The position numbers were made by a program, and so were the translations under genes. Below the pieces are notes generated by a model. It was not told the DNA's origin and did not search any database. It saw nothing but the letters and a program-made list of their open reading frames with translations. Below are positions 25,725 through 35,088 of a stretch of DNA of 64,000 bases, piece by piece. Source of the DNA: Flammeovirgaceae bacterium BBD 1991-12 (GTDB taxonomy: Bacteria > Bacteroidota > Bacteroidia > Cytophagales > Cyclobacteriaceae); contig LYSV01000013.1 in the NCBI GenBank assembly GCA_001657315.1, positions 1 to 64,000 of the forward strand. Direction: 5' to 3'. Within the stretch, counting starts at the first letter, position 1. Every line of letters starts with the position of its first letter.

Positions 25725-27107
25725 TCATCCTTTTTTCGGGTCGCGGATCACTATTACTTTCAGTTCCTTCTCACCTTTTTCTAGTACCAATCCTATCTCC
25801 ATTAGACCCCTTCTAAAAGATTCAAAATCCTCTAAGTTTGCTTTGATCTCAAAATCTATTTCACCCTTGATCCCTGTTTCATCAATAAAGGGTGCTCCTC
25901 TTTGATCCTGACTCCACAATAGCATAATAATAGCCTCGACTGGCACATTAGTCATTGAACCCCCACTCTCATTATTGCCACTTGACCGATAGGGTTGGCC
26001 AGGTGTCCTAGTACGAAGATTTTTCAGTGCCTCAGGAGTGGCTTTTAATTTCCAGCATGGCATTTTTCTCAACTCTACGGACACTTCATATCCAAAATAG
26101 GTCTTAAGGTCTCTTTGCATAGCTTCCTGAAGAAATCTGGCTGAAGCCCTATTCTCAGGTACTTTTAAATTATAGTTCCATCGGTTAACAGGTGGATTGT
26201 AGGAGCTTTCAAATAAACCGGAGTCTCTCACTTCCAATATTGGTTCGATCCAGTATTTCCCGTAGGATGTTTTCCATTTCATCCATTGACCATTGATACT
26301 TCCATTGGGCCAAGGCCAAAGTGTATCCGCGTAGGCGATACGATACAAATAGCGTAAATCAACACCCACCAATTGTATTTTTTTGGCTTCAGAGGAAATA
26401 AACTCTGGTACTCCGGCTACTATATCGCCTTTAAACTCCGTCAGGAGAGAGCGAAACTTAAAATCCATTTCATCACCCCCATTACCATCTATCAGTAACA
26501 ATTTCTTGGGATCATATTTAGTCGTTTCTCGATCGTTCTTCAATTTGGATACTGCTTCTTCCAAACGATAAGATCCATTGATCATGCTATTGATCATTTT
26601 CTCCGCAATCTCCATACTGTTTCCGATCCAGGCAATGTGTCCTTCTTTATCAACAATATAAGTATGAGGAACACCAGAGCGCCCTGCTGCCCTTATCCAA
26701 TCTTTTTCCGTAGCCCTTTGAGGTATATCAACGAATACAGAATACCCCATCTCTCCACCCATTCTATCTACATACTTTTCGACTTGTTGCACATATTTTG
26801 GATTCCCAGTTTCGGGCGGTTCATGATTCAATTCCATTACAAAACCACCGATAACAGTAACTTCATTATTATATTTTTTTTGAAGCTCTGTCAACTTTGG
26901 AATCGCTTTTTTGCAGGGACCGCACCATGTAGCACCAAATTCCACTACATATATCTGCCCTTTCCTGAATTCTGCCACTGGGTCACCTTTGAACCATTTG
27001 AAGGCAGTAATCAAAGGAGCTTTGTCCCCAACTTTGAGGTTTGGTTGGGCGAATAAATTAACACATATAGAAAGCAACCCAACTAAAAAAGATAGTTTTA
27101 TATTCAT
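25725..27107 (-). CDS. Exported TlpA-like thioredoxin fused to a DUF3738 (TIGR03435-like) domain
   Basis: The 460-residue protein starts with a Sec signal peptide (ending VNLFAQ) and then a TlpA/ResA thioredoxin domain with the active site FGATWCGPCKKAIP. The last 200 residues fit the TIGR03435/DUF3738 family, with MPCWKLKATP, GEIDFEIKANL and the final GLVLEKGEKELKVIVIRD. Both parts are periplasmic. ATG 27107 was chosen because it begins the signal peptide; the longer frame adds 18 untypical residues. It lies 73 bp after susD and 4 bp before the S8 protease, so it belongs to that operon, where a disulfide-reducing role during import or processing is plausible. Confidence 0.85.
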   Translation of the reverse strand: MNIKLSFLVGLLSICVNLFAQPNLKVGDKAPLITAFKWFKGDPVAEFRKGQIYVVEFGATWCGPCKKAIPKLTELQKKYNNEVTVIGGFVMELNHEPPETGNPKYVQQVEKYVDRMGGEMGYSVFVDIPQRATEKDWIRAAGRSGVPHTYIVDKEGHIAWIGNSMEIAEKMINSMINGSYRLEEAVSKLKNDRETTKYDPKKLLLIDGNGGDEMDFKFRSLLTEFKGDIVAGVPEFISSEAKKIQLVGVDLRYLYRIAYADTLWPWPNGSINGQWMKWKTSYGKYWIEPILEVRDSGLFESSYNPPVNRWNYNLKVPENRASARFLQEAMQRDLKTYFGYEVSVELRKMPCWKLKATPEALKNLRTRTPGQPYRSSGNNESGGSMTNVPVEAIIMLLWSQDQRGAPFIDETGIKGEIDFEIKANLEDFESFRRGLMEIGLVLEKGEKELKVIVIRDPKKG

Positions 27108-27180
27108 CTGATTTTTTCGATAATATTCAATGAGAGTACACGGCAGGCCAAGGAAACGCACTTATCACCTCCTAAGTAGG

Positions 27181-28614
27181 TTAATATCCAAGATTTTGTG
27201 GCAAAAGGTTTGGATTATTTAGGATCTCCTGCTCCGGGATAGGCCAAAGCACATCGGTAGATTGCCAATCCTTTTCAGGTATTGCTGACAGAATGGCATC
27301 AACCCTACCAGTACGCTTCAAATCAAACCACCGGTGTCCCCATTCCGCGAAAAGCTCGACCCTGCGATCTTTTTCGATAGCAGTAAGTAATGAGTCAGGA
27401 TCACTAGCAGGTGTATCCCCTAGGCCTGACCGGTTACGGATCACGTTCAGATCCTGCTGAGCCCCGGTAATGTTATTTTGCTGGGTGCGTGCTTCCGCTC
27501 TTATCAAATACTGTTCGGCAAGGCGAAATACCACAGAATACTCCGTAAGAGGCTCCAAAGTTCCTCTGATCTTATACTTGTTAGGAAAATGAAATGTATT
27601 TCCACCATCATCGACTTCTCCAATCCACATCATCCTGCGATTGTCATTGGTTTCAAAGTCGTTTACCACATTTTGCGATAAATAAACCGGATTAATAAAC
27701 CCTCCAAAAGACCTACCCTCTAAAACAAACAGATCACCTTGTGGGGTATTTGTATTGGGAATCACCGGTTTCAGTTGCCAGATGGTTTCCCTGCTACTGC
27801 TTACAAATACATTGTTCAGATTATCCTCCAAACCATATACGTCCACCTGTTCAATAATCATGGTGGCCTGTTCTTCCGCCTTTACCCATTCTTCATTGTA
27901 GAGATACACTCTGGCTAACAGCGCAGTGGCAACCGACTTATTGGGTCGTATACGCTCTCCATTGGCAAATGAAAAATCATCAACAAGGAGCTCGGTTGCC
28001 TTGAGCAGATCCATGACAATTTGTTCATATATCTGAGTGACAGGTTCCCTAGTTACCCGTGAGTTTACTTCAAAGTCAGTACTTGTGATATACGGAACAT
28101 CACCAAACAAGTTCACCAAATAAAAATGACAGAATGCCCTTATGAACAGTGCTTCCCCCCTTAGCTGTTGCCTAGTTAGATCAGTGATTCCAGTTGCATT
28201 TCCCAAGCCCTCCAAAATGACATTGGCGTTGTTTATATATACATAGGGTTCCTGCCAAAAAAGCTGAAAAACATTTCCATTTTCCGGCACTAAATTATTA
28301 AAGGCAAACTCAGCATCCTCCGTACGAAACGAAAGGTTAATCAATTCATCGGAGTATAATCCTGTATACTGTTCCAGACCTGCTCTTGTGAAGCTAATAT
28401 TGGTCATCATCAGGCTATAAATTCCATTCACAGTAGAAAGAGCTGCTTCATCGTTACTGAATACCGTTTCATTGATGACCTCTGTCCGTGGAGGGTTTAT
28501 ATCGACAAAGTCTTCGCAAGACACCATTATATTCATACATAGCACGATCAGAGTTTTTACAAGTAACCGCCCGGTAAAAATGATTATCAATGGTTTATAT
28601 TTTATTTCTCTCAT
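27181..28614 (-). CDS. SusD/RagB-like nutrient-binding outer-membrane lipoprotein
   Basis: This is a 477-residue SusD-family protein. The lipobox is NIMVSC, followed by EDFVDINPPRTEV, the typical N-terminus. The SusD TPR helices include EALFIRAFCHFYLVNLFGDVP. The C-terminal signature is visible as EYSVVFRLAEQYLIRAEA, followed by VELFAEWGHRWFDLKRTG. SusD proteins sit on top of a SusC channel and deliver glycans or peptides. The gene begins 13 bp after the susC stop. The substrate cannot be deduced, but the neighbouring protease and thioredoxin favour a peptide or protein rather than a sugar. Confidence 0.95.
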   Translation of the reverse strand: MREIKYKPLIIIFTGRLLVKTLIVLCMNIMVSCEDFVDINPPRTEVINETVFSNDEAALSTVNGIYSLMMTNISFTRAGLEQYTGLYSDELINLSFRTEDAEFAFNNLVPENGNVFQLFWQEPYVYINNANVILEGLGNATGITDLTRQQLRGEALFIRAFCHFYLVNLFGDVPYITSTDFEVNSRVTREPVTQIYEQIVMDLLKATELLVDDFSFANGERIRPNKSVATALLARVYLYNEEWVKAEEQATMIIEQVDVYGLEDNLNNVFVSSSRETIWQLKPVIPNTNTPQGDLFVLEGRSFGGFINPVYLSQNVVNDFETNDNRRMMWIGEVDDGGNTFHFPNKYKIRGTLEPLTEYSVVFRLAEQYLIRAEARTQQNNITGAQQDLNVIRNRSGLGDTPASDPDSLLTAIEKDRRVELFAEWGHRWFDLKRTGRVDAILSAIPEKDWQSTDVLWPIPEQEILNNPNLLPQNLGY

Positions 28615-28627
28615 GATTATTCAAAAT

Positions 28628-31600
28628 CTAAAAAGTGAGTTGAATACCGGTTGTGACAAAACGCAGAGGAGGCAGAGATGTAGATTGGCTCTCAGGATCA
28701 AGACCTTTATAAGGTGTGATGGTTAAAAGGTTTTGTGCTCTCAAGAAAACTTTGCTGTTCTCAATATAAAGTTTATTGATCCAATTCTCCGGCAGATACC
28801 ATGATAAAGAAACATTTTGCAACCTTATAAAAGATGCATCTACAACTGATGCATCTGAACCTCTGTACCGGTCATAAAAAATAACTGAATTATTGGCAGT
28901 ATATAGCTGTGTGTCTGTTATATCACCAAAGTTTTGCCAGCGATCCACAACATCAGTGTGTTGATTCGTGAGCCCTGACCCAGGGGCACCAAAGTTTAAT
29001 AAAAAATCCCTTCCATCCTGTTTCACAAATTGGAAGAATACATCCAATTGAAGACTTTTAAAGCGAAAACTATTGTTCACTCCACCAAAATATTCCTGAT
29101 CTATTTCTATAAAGTTTTGCCTGTCTAGACTGGAAATACCTCCATCCGCATCCATATCCAGAAAACTATGTTGCCCCGTTTCAGGGTTAACCCCCAAAGA
29201 TGTATAACCCTTGAATCCCGAAAGGGATCTTCCTACTTCAAATAAATTGTCAAAACCGGGGAACGTTTCAATATTCGGGAAATCGACCAGTTCATTTTCT
29301 GGTATAGTTAAATTGGCGCTCGAAGACCATTGAAAATCATCCGTTTGTACATTTATGGTGCCTAGCTCTAATTCCCATCCCCGGTTTTCGATTAACGCCG
29401 GAAGATTGAACTGAATAGATGACTGACCAGTTGTGATAGGCAATGGGCGACCAATTAATTGATTGGACGAGCGGTTGCGAAACCAACTGGTCGTTACAGA
29501 AATCCGATTATTGAAAAGGCCTAGTTCAAGTCCTGCTTCAAGCTTTTTATTGGTTTCCCAGGAATAGTCAGGATTACTCAGGCGCGTTAACACCAATCCT
29601 GTTACCCCTCCATAAGGGTGTTCCGTAGCCTCATAAGAGTTCAGATACTGATAGTCTCCAATCTGGTCGTTCCCTGTCGTACCATAACTACCTCTTATTT
29701 TCCCAAAACTCAAAAAAGGCAAAGAATTCCTGACCAACTGTTCACTCGAAAACACCCATGCGCCCCCAATAGCTCCAAAATTGCCAAACTGGTTGCCGGG
29801 ACCAAAACGACTCGATCCGTCTCTACGTCCGGTTAGGTTTATTATGTATTTATCCTGCCACGAAAAATTGATCCGTGCAAATGCAGCGTTATACCTATAT
29901 TGTGAATAATTGGTTGACCTCAAAGTAATTTCAGAAGCTGATAAAATATCCCTTAAAAGGGCATCGCTTGTATAACCACTAGCCTGGATAGTTTGTCTTT
30001 GAGTGATAGACTCCTGAAAAGTTGCTCCTACCAAAAGGCTTATTTGGCCCTTATCTAAGCTTCTGTTATATTCTATCTGTGGTTCCACACTCCAAGTCTC
30101 GGTAGCTCCATCAGCAAAAAATGTTGTGCCCGTTCTTCCACTTCTAGCACTTGGTCTGACCGCTACAATGGAGTTTGTACTAATTTCTTCAACTTGCAAA
30201 TTGTTATAACCGAAGGTACCTTTTAAGTAAAGACCAGGAATCAATTCATAAAAAAGTAGCGCATTGGATATTAAATTTTTGGAAGTATTTTCATAATCAT
30301 TTCCCAACAGTCCTAATGGATTGTTAAAAGTACTATTTTCCCAGTTAAGGTTGCCTAAGGAATCATATAATGCCGGTGCACTTGGAGGGAGAGTCAGCGC
30401 GGAAAAAGTAAAGTCAATATTTAATCCGTTGGAATTGGTTATATATTGGGTTGATGCATTTAATCTAAACTTATTATTTCTGGACCGATGATTAATATTC
30501 ACCCGCCCCGAGCCTCTTTTAAATTCATTATCATCAGGAAAAACCGTGGTCTGCCTGAAATAATCACCACTGATTAAAAATTGAGTTTGGGCGTTTCCAC
30601 CAGAAACTGATAAACTTGCATTCGTTTGATTCGCAGTTCCACCAATAAGTTCATCTTGCCAGTCCGTAAAACGAGTTGAATCCCATACAAACAAATCAGG
30701 GTAGAAGTTTTGAATAAAACCAGGCGGCGGCCAAAAGCCGTCATTTTGCAGCCCTTCTCTACGCATTTGTATATATTGTTCAGTATTCAGAAGATCTACC
30801 CTGTTGGCTACCTCACCAATACCCTGCGATAAATTAACATTAAATTGGGTTTTTCCCGATCGGCCTTTCTTGGTAGTTATCAGCACCACTCCGTTGGCTC
30901 CACGAGACCCATAGATAGCCGTAGCATCAGCATCCTTTAATATTTCTATACTCTCAATGTCAGAAGGATTTATGGCAGTTAAGGGGTTGCCATTTGACAA
31001 AGTCAGAAAATCAGAGTTTAGCGAAGAAGATAGATAAGGTACCCCATCTATTACATAAAAAGGCAGATTTCCATTTTGAAGCTGTTCACCATCCACAAAT
31101 TGACCATTTCTTATACTGTTTTTCCCGCGAATTTGAATATTTACAGCACTACCCGGTATCCCTGAAGTTTCCTGAATCTGCACTCCGGCTACTCGCCCTT
31201 GTATTGCAAGTAACGGGTTGGTAATAGGTTGCTGCTCTATTTCACTTGCTGTAACTTTACCAATATTACCAGGGTTCAGCTTCTGATCTACCTTCCAGTA
31301 TCCCGTACTAACGATAACTTCGTTCAGCGAGGTAATGTCCGGCGTCAGCATGATATCAATCACAGATTGACTACCGATCACTATCTCCTTCGTAATGTAC
31401 CCCACAAAAGAGATCAGCAGGGTATCCGCCTCGTCCGGAACATCCACGGCATAGTTGCCTTCCACATCAGCCACAGCACCGATGATGGTACCTTTTACCA
31501 GCACGTTGGCACCGGGGAGTGGAGCACCGTTCTCATCGGTTATTTTCCCACGAATGATCTTGAACGGAGCCGGCACTGCTTTTACCTTGTTTTCTGTGGT

Positions 31601-31957
31601 AGGCGGAGGAACCGGTGCATTTACAATGATCTGATCGTTGCGCTGCCGGAAGGAGGCTCCTGTTTCCCTGGAGAGGTCTTTCAATACCTTGGCTACACTT
31701 ACATTGTCTGCCTTGATGGTGACCTTGCGGGTGTTGGCTAACGTGAGCGCTTCCTTACTGATGACAAAGCTGAATTCCGTCTTCCGATCTATTTCCAGAA
31801 AGGCATCCTTCATAGTGACGTGCCGTAGGTCCAGCGTGACATTCACCTTATCGATCCCCTGTGTCCTGCCGTTTCCCGCCAGTAGCACTCCTGAGAAGCA
31901 ACATACCATACACATCACCCTGATCATAACGACTAGGTTGAGTAAAACTATTTTCAT
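28628..31957 (-). CDS. SusC/RagA TonB-dependent outer-membrane receptor with STN domain
   Basis: The 1109-residue receptor has, in order: a signal peptide; an STN domain (residues about 35-110, VTLDLRHVTMKDAFLEI to FRQRNDQIIVN) that usually signals to FecR; a carboxypeptidase-like domain (IIRGKITDENGAPLPGANVLV); a plug with EVIVSTGYWKVDQ and ESIEILKDADATAIYGSRGA; and a 22-strand barrel ending IQLTF. This layout marks a transducing importer whose STN talks to the anti-sigma FecR encoded upstream. ATG 31957 is preferred because it begins the hydrophobic signal. It is followed at 13 bp by susD. Confidence 0.95.
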   Translation of the reverse strand: MKIVLLNLVVMIRVMCMVCCFSGVLLAGNGRTQGIDKVNVTLDLRHVTMKDAFLEIDRKTEFSFVISKEALTLANTRKVTIKADNVSVAKVLKDLSRETGASFRQRNDQIIVNAPVPPPTTENKVKAVPAPFKIIRGKITDENGAPLPGANVLVKGTIIGAVADVEGNYAVDVPDEADTLLISFVGYITKEIVIGSQSVIDIMLTPDITSLNEVIVSTGYWKVDQKLNPGNIGKVTASEIEQQPITNPLLAIQGRVAGVQIQETSGIPGSAVNIQIRGKNSIRNGQFVDGEQLQNGNLPFYVIDGVPYLSSSLNSDFLTLSNGNPLTAINPSDIESIEILKDADATAIYGSRGANGVVLITTKKGRSGKTQFNVNLSQGIGEVANRVDLLNTEQYIQMRREGLQNDGFWPPPGFIQNFYPDLFVWDSTRFTDWQDELIGGTANQTNASLSVSGGNAQTQFLISGDYFRQTTVFPDDNEFKRGSGRVNINHRSRNNKFRLNASTQYITNSNGLNIDFTFSALTLPPSAPALYDSLGNLNWENSTFNNPLGLLGNDYENTSKNLISNALLFYELIPGLYLKGTFGYNNLQVEEISTNSIVAVRPSARSGRTGTTFFADGATETWSVEPQIEYNRSLDKGQISLLVGATFQESITQRQTIQASGYTSDALLRDILSASEITLRSTNYSQYRYNAAFARINFSWQDKYIINLTGRRDGSSRFGPGNQFGNFGAIGGAWVFSSEQLVRNSLPFLSFGKIRGSYGTTGNDQIGDYQYLNSYEATEHPYGGVTGLVLTRLSNPDYSWETNKKLEAGLELGLFNNRISVTTSWFRNRSSNQLIGRPLPITTGQSSIQFNLPALIENRGWELELGTINVQTDDFQWSSSANLTIPENELVDFPNIETFPGFDNLFEVGRSLSGFKGYTSLGVNPETGQHSFLDMDADGGISSLDRQNFIEIDQEYFGGVNNSFRFKSLQLDVFFQFVKQDGRDFLLNFGAPGSGLTNQHTDVVDRWQNFGDITDTQLYTANNSVIFYDRYRGSDASVVDASFIRLQNVSLSWYLPENWINKLYIENSKVFLRAQNLLTITPYKGLDPESQSTSLPPLRFVTTGIQLTF

Positions 31958-32155
31958 TATTTTTACACTGTTTAATTTTATTGAATGCAAAAGGGCTTCC
32001 GGCATCAATTGGCGTTGAGAGAGGGAGTCCTTTTGGTTTTATACGTGGGGATTTCATCCTCCATGTCCTCGACACAAAGGTGCGGCACGCACAGCGTCTA
32101 TGTTTTCATAAGGGTCTTTTCTTTTTGGTTATACACAGTATTTTATAGGTTTATT

Positions 32156-33193
32156 TTATTGCGGGCAACCTTCGTTGCCATCTATAGCTACACTTATTTC
32201 GCCGCCATTTTCACGGAATTCATACTGGAAATCCACCATGGAAAGCTGAATGACTTTCAGCACTTCAGCGAGATTTTTATTTTGAAATTGTGCCGCGATC
32301 AGACAGTTGCCCATCGCTTTATTTTGCAGGGTGATCGTGGTGCCGTACCATCGCTCCAGCGCCGTGATCACATCGCTCAACCGGGCATCGTCAAACCGCA
32401 GGCGGCCTTCCTTCCACGCCAGGTACCGGTCCAGCTCCACCGCCTTTTTCTCCAGCGTGCCCAGGCGGGTGTCGAAGACAGCCTGTTCACTGGGGGTGAG
32501 CAAAACGCCGGAGCCTTCCTCCGCGGCAACACGCACTTTACCCGTGGCCACGGTGACCTGTACATCCTCTTCCGGAAAGGCCCGGATGTTAAATGAGGTG
32601 CCCAACACCTCTGTAACTACCCCAGAAGTGCTAATAATAAAGGGCTTTCGTTCATTTCTTATGACCTCGAAAAAGGCCTCTCCTTCCAGCGATACCTCGC
32701 GGCTATTGCCGGAAAATACCTTTGGGTAGGTGAGACGGCTCCCTGAATTGAGCCTCACGACGGATCCGTCACTCAGGGTGATCGTAGACTTTTGACCGGC
32801 CCGGGTTTCGTATACCAGCATGCTGGTACTGGTTTCAGTCGGGCCGGTTGCTGACGGGTACAATATCCAAGTAGCTGCTATAGCCAGTACGATCACCGCC
32901 GCAGCCTTGTACCACACAAATTTTTTCTTCTGAGGAGCTTTTGGAATTTTGGGCAGGGGGCTTTCCTCCTGCCCGAAATCGCTCATCAGGTCGTTATATA
33001 CTTCATCAAACGCTTCTGAATAATCAGCATCCTCAGCACTCTCACTCGCCGCTGACCGTGCAGCCGATAGCAATTCCTTTTCCTCCTTCGGATCGGTAAT
33101 CCCTTTGATACGATTCAGGAGCTTTCTGAACTCACCAAATGAACTGACATTCAGGACATGCTTTTCAATAAGCCGTTTGAAACTATTTTTCAT
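32156..33193 (-). CDS. FecR-type anti-sigma factor / transducer
   Basis: The 345-residue inner-membrane protein has a cytoplasmic N-terminal part (residues 1-85), one membrane helix (WYKAAAVIVLAIAATWILYP), the FecR domain (YETRAGQKSTITLSDGSVVRL, SGSRLTYPKVF, EVSLEGEAFFEV) and a DUF4974 C-terminal domain (LSDVITALERWYGTTITLQN). It transmits the substrate signal from the SusC STN domain to a sigma factor. The ATG at 33193 removes an 11-residue extension. It lies 131 bp after the truncated sigma gene and 198 bp before susC, in the usual order. Confidence 0.92.
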   Translation of the reverse strand: MKNSFKRLIEKHVLNVSSFGEFRKLLNRIKGITDPKEEKELLSAARSAASESAEDADYSEAFDEVYNDLMSDFGQEESPLPKIPKAPQKKKFVWYKAAAVIVLAIAATWILYPSATGPTETSTSMLVYETRAGQKSTITLSDGSVVRLNSGSRLTYPKVFSGNSREVSLEGEAFFEVIRNERKPFIISTSGVVTEVLGTSFNIRAFPEEDVQVTVATGKVRVAAEEGSGVLLTPSEQAVFDTRLGTLEKKAVELDRYLAWKEGRLRFDDARLSDVITALERWYGTTITLQNKAMGNCLIAAQFQNKNLAEVLKVIQLSMVDFQYEFRENGGEISVAIDGNEGCPQ

Positions 33194-33324
33194 AGTAAAC
33201 ACATATAAGCGAACACCATAACACAACAGGTGTATGGGATTATCATCCAGGTGAAAAAGAAATTATGAAAGTAAAAAGGAGGGTAATTAAAAACCGTCAG
33301 ACAAGCGGAGTGCCAATTAAACGG

Positions 33325-33756
33325 TTATCCCTCGGTGGAAAGTTTTGGCGTGAGCTGCCATTGCAGAATGTTGTTATGGATGGTTTTGATGGAATTCTCC
33401 TGTTCACTACTGATCGTGACTTCCTCCGCTTCGCTGCTCCTTGTTCTCAAACAGTTATTCCAGACTTCCGTCTGCAGGGTTTCGTCATCTGCTACCTGCT
33501 TCAGGTAGTTCAGGCTCAGGTCACCGGCTGTTTCAAACAAGTAGTTTTCGAGCGATTCAGTGGAATCGAACGAGAGGCGGTTTTTCCAGGCTTGCCGGAA
33601 GGCCTCTTTCACAATGGTTTTGGAAATTTCCTCGGATTTCGTGAGAGATATTACATGATGATAGACCTCCTTGAAGTAAAGGTGGATGATCTGCTGAAAG
33701 CATTCCTTCGATCCTCCTGATAATCCTGCCGATAAGTCTAACTCTCTCACTATCAA
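33325..33756 (-). CDS. ECF sigma factor remnant: region 2 only, region 4 missing
   Basis: The 143-residue product shows sigma-70 region 2 (CFQQIIHLYFKEVYHHVISL, then EEISKTIVKEAFRQAWKNR and ENYLFETAGDLSLNYLKQ). It stops at the point where region 4 should start (LQWQLTPKLSTEG). The roughly 100 bp after the stop contain no helix-turn-helix in any frame I read. There is also no ATG start: the frame opens with TTG at 33756, with GTG at 33750 as the alternative. It is placed as the sigma gene of the FecR-SusC locus. It may be a decayed gene or a deliberate short form that binds RNA polymerase or FecR without promoter recognition. A full ECF sigma at 19.3 kb could serve instead. Confidence 0.65.
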   Translation of the reverse strand: MIVRELDLSAGLSGGSKECFQQIIHLYFKEVYHHVISLTKSEEISKTIVKEAFRQAWKNRLSFDSTESLENYLFETAGDLSLNYLKQVADDETLQTEVWNNCLRTRSSEAEEVTISSEQENSIKTIHNNILQWQLTPKLSTEG

Positions 33757-34229
33757 ATATTCAACCCAGACCAGCGAAGACGTGCATTAATCTTTCACTG
33801 TGAACAATGGTGTTAAGTTTATGTTATCACTAAGTTTCGAATATAGTTAAATAGGAACGAAAAATCCAAAAATCCTACATGCTACGGCGGCTATATTTAT
33901 CCTAGCAAATACGCTGAAGATGTAAATAATATTATAAAAAAACACGATAAATTCTAGTCGTAACAAAAAAGTAATATTAAATTTTTAATAAAATTTACCT
34001 TATTATCTAATTGATATTTTTTTAAAAAAATTTTTTCCCACCTTGAAATCGACTGCCTGAAAGTCCGGCTAAGCGCCGGTTTTTACGAAAAGTATCCATG
34101 CTATCGGAATCGTGCTGGTCAGGTTGTTTTTTTTGTCCGTGGGTCCTACCCCTGATCCCCCGAAGTGTTGTAACCAGGCCCGCCCAGACGGCAGTCAGGA
34201 TGACTTGAACACGGGTGCCGACCATTTTC
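33757..34229. other. AT-rich non-coding gap upstream of the sigma remnant
   Basis: The first 270 bp are very AT-rich with no open frame; they probably contain the promoter of the minus-strand locus, although I cannot point to a convincing -7 box. A GC-rich section from about 34050 leads into the repeat cluster. Confidence 0.4.
34065..34084 (+). terminator. Short terminator-like hairpin
   Basis: CCGGC and GCCGG with a 5-nt loop, followed by TTTTT. No plus-strand gene precedes it closely, so its role is unclear. Confidence 0.4.
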
Positions 34230-34360
34230 ACGTCACTGCAAGGACGGCAGGACGAAGCAGTCCCCCTGATACCGGAAACCAAACCGAGTTCATACTGCAA
34301 AATCTGAGGAGGAGATTGCCGCGCTGCACCCCAAATACCCCAGACACTTGCTCGCAAAAA
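34230..34360. repeat. Partial copy of the 152-bp TIR element
   Basis: The left half (ACGTCACTGCAAGGACGGC to about 34300) matches the intact elements; the right half is diverged and lacks the terminal inverted repeat. The end coordinate is approximate. Confidence 0.65.
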
Positions 34361-34371
34361 TGATCATATTT

Positions 34372-34523
34372 ACGTCACTGCGAGGACAGCAGGACGAAGC
34401 AGTCCCCTGATACCGAAGACCAAACCGGGTTCATGCTGCGAAATCTAACAGGGAGATGATTACGCTTCCCCTCCCGATCAGGAGACTGCTTCTTCGCTCG
34501 TGCCTCACTCATCGCAGTGACGT
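34372..34523. repeat. 152-bp element with 12-bp terminal inverted repeats, copy left of the GIY-YIG gene
   Basis: The ends are ACGTCACTGCGA and its exact complement. Inside is a second inverted pair (GAAGCAGTC and GACTGCTTC). It is nearly identical in sequence and identical in length to the copy at 34937-35088. The roughly 48 bp after it (TTTGTCATTCC...) also resembles the sequence after the other copy. Confidence 0.85.
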
Positions 34524-34600
34524 TGAATTTTTTATTTGTCATTCCAACTCCAGGCATTTTTTGAAAATGTGGCAACTCTTAATGATGAATAAATTTAAAA

Positions 34601-34903
34601 TTACCAATCCTTAACATGATCTTCAAACAGATCCTTCCATTCGGGATTCATAGACTGGATCAGTCCAATCTTTTTACCTCTGGATCCTGCTTTTATCTGT
34701 TTTTCTCTTTCAATCGCCTCTTCTATGGAATGAAACAATTCATAATAAACCAGTTTTGAGCAGTTGTATCTGGCTGTAAAACTGCTTGGAAAGGTTTTAT
34801 CACGGTGTTGGATTGTCCTTGCAACCAGGTCTTCACAGACACCCGTATATAAAGTTGTATGATGGGCATTCGTAATGATGTAAACTGCACCTCCTTTGGT
34901 CAT
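34601..34903 (-). CDS. GIY-YIG single-domain nuclease
   Basis: This is a 100-residue stand-alone GIY-YIG domain of the URI/YhbQ-like type. The signature strands are VYIITNAHHTTLYTGV (GIY as VYI, YIG as YTG). The catalytic arginine region is ARTIQHRDK and the metal-binding glutamate lies in EEAIEREKQIKAGSR. The family ending NPEWKDLFED is present. Such proteins cut or nick DNA, but most stand-alone members have no assigned biological role. The gene is bracketed by two same-orientation 152-bp elements, which suggests that the enzyme acts on, or spreads with, these repeats. No transposase is nearby. Confidence 0.9.
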   Translation of the reverse strand: MTKGGAVYIITNAHHTTLYTGVCEDLVARTIQHRDKTFPSSFTARYNCSKLVYYELFHSIEEAIEREKQIKAGSRGKKIGLIQSMNPEWKDLFEDHVKDW

Positions 34904-34936
34904 GTGTTAAAGGTAGTGAACTTTAAAAAACAAACC

Positions 34937-35088
34937 ACGTCACTGCGAGGACGGCAGGACGAAGCAGTCCCCCGATACCGGAGACCAAACCGAATTTATA
35001 CCGCGAAATCCAACAGGGAATTGATCACGTTTCCCTTCCCGATCAGGAGACTGCTTCTTCGCTCGTGCCTCGCTCATCGCAGTGACGT
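34937..35088. repeat. 152-bp element with 12-bp terminal inverted repeats, copy right of the GIY-YIG gene
   Basis: It has the same ends and length as the copy at 34372-34523. It begins 33 bp upstream of the GIY-YIG start codon, so it may also overlap that gene's promoter. The following 48 bp continue the similarity to the left copy. Confidence 0.85.

Noticed and set aside
34022-34357. A 111-residue minus-strand open frame across the repeat cluster
   Set aside because: It reads through a partial copy of the palindromic element and a hairpin; the translation is Arg/Ser-rich with no family signal.
34230-35088. CRISPR-like array from repeated ACGTCACTGCGA blocks
   Set aside because: The copies are about 150 bp long with inverted ends and no regular short spacers; no cas genes are present.
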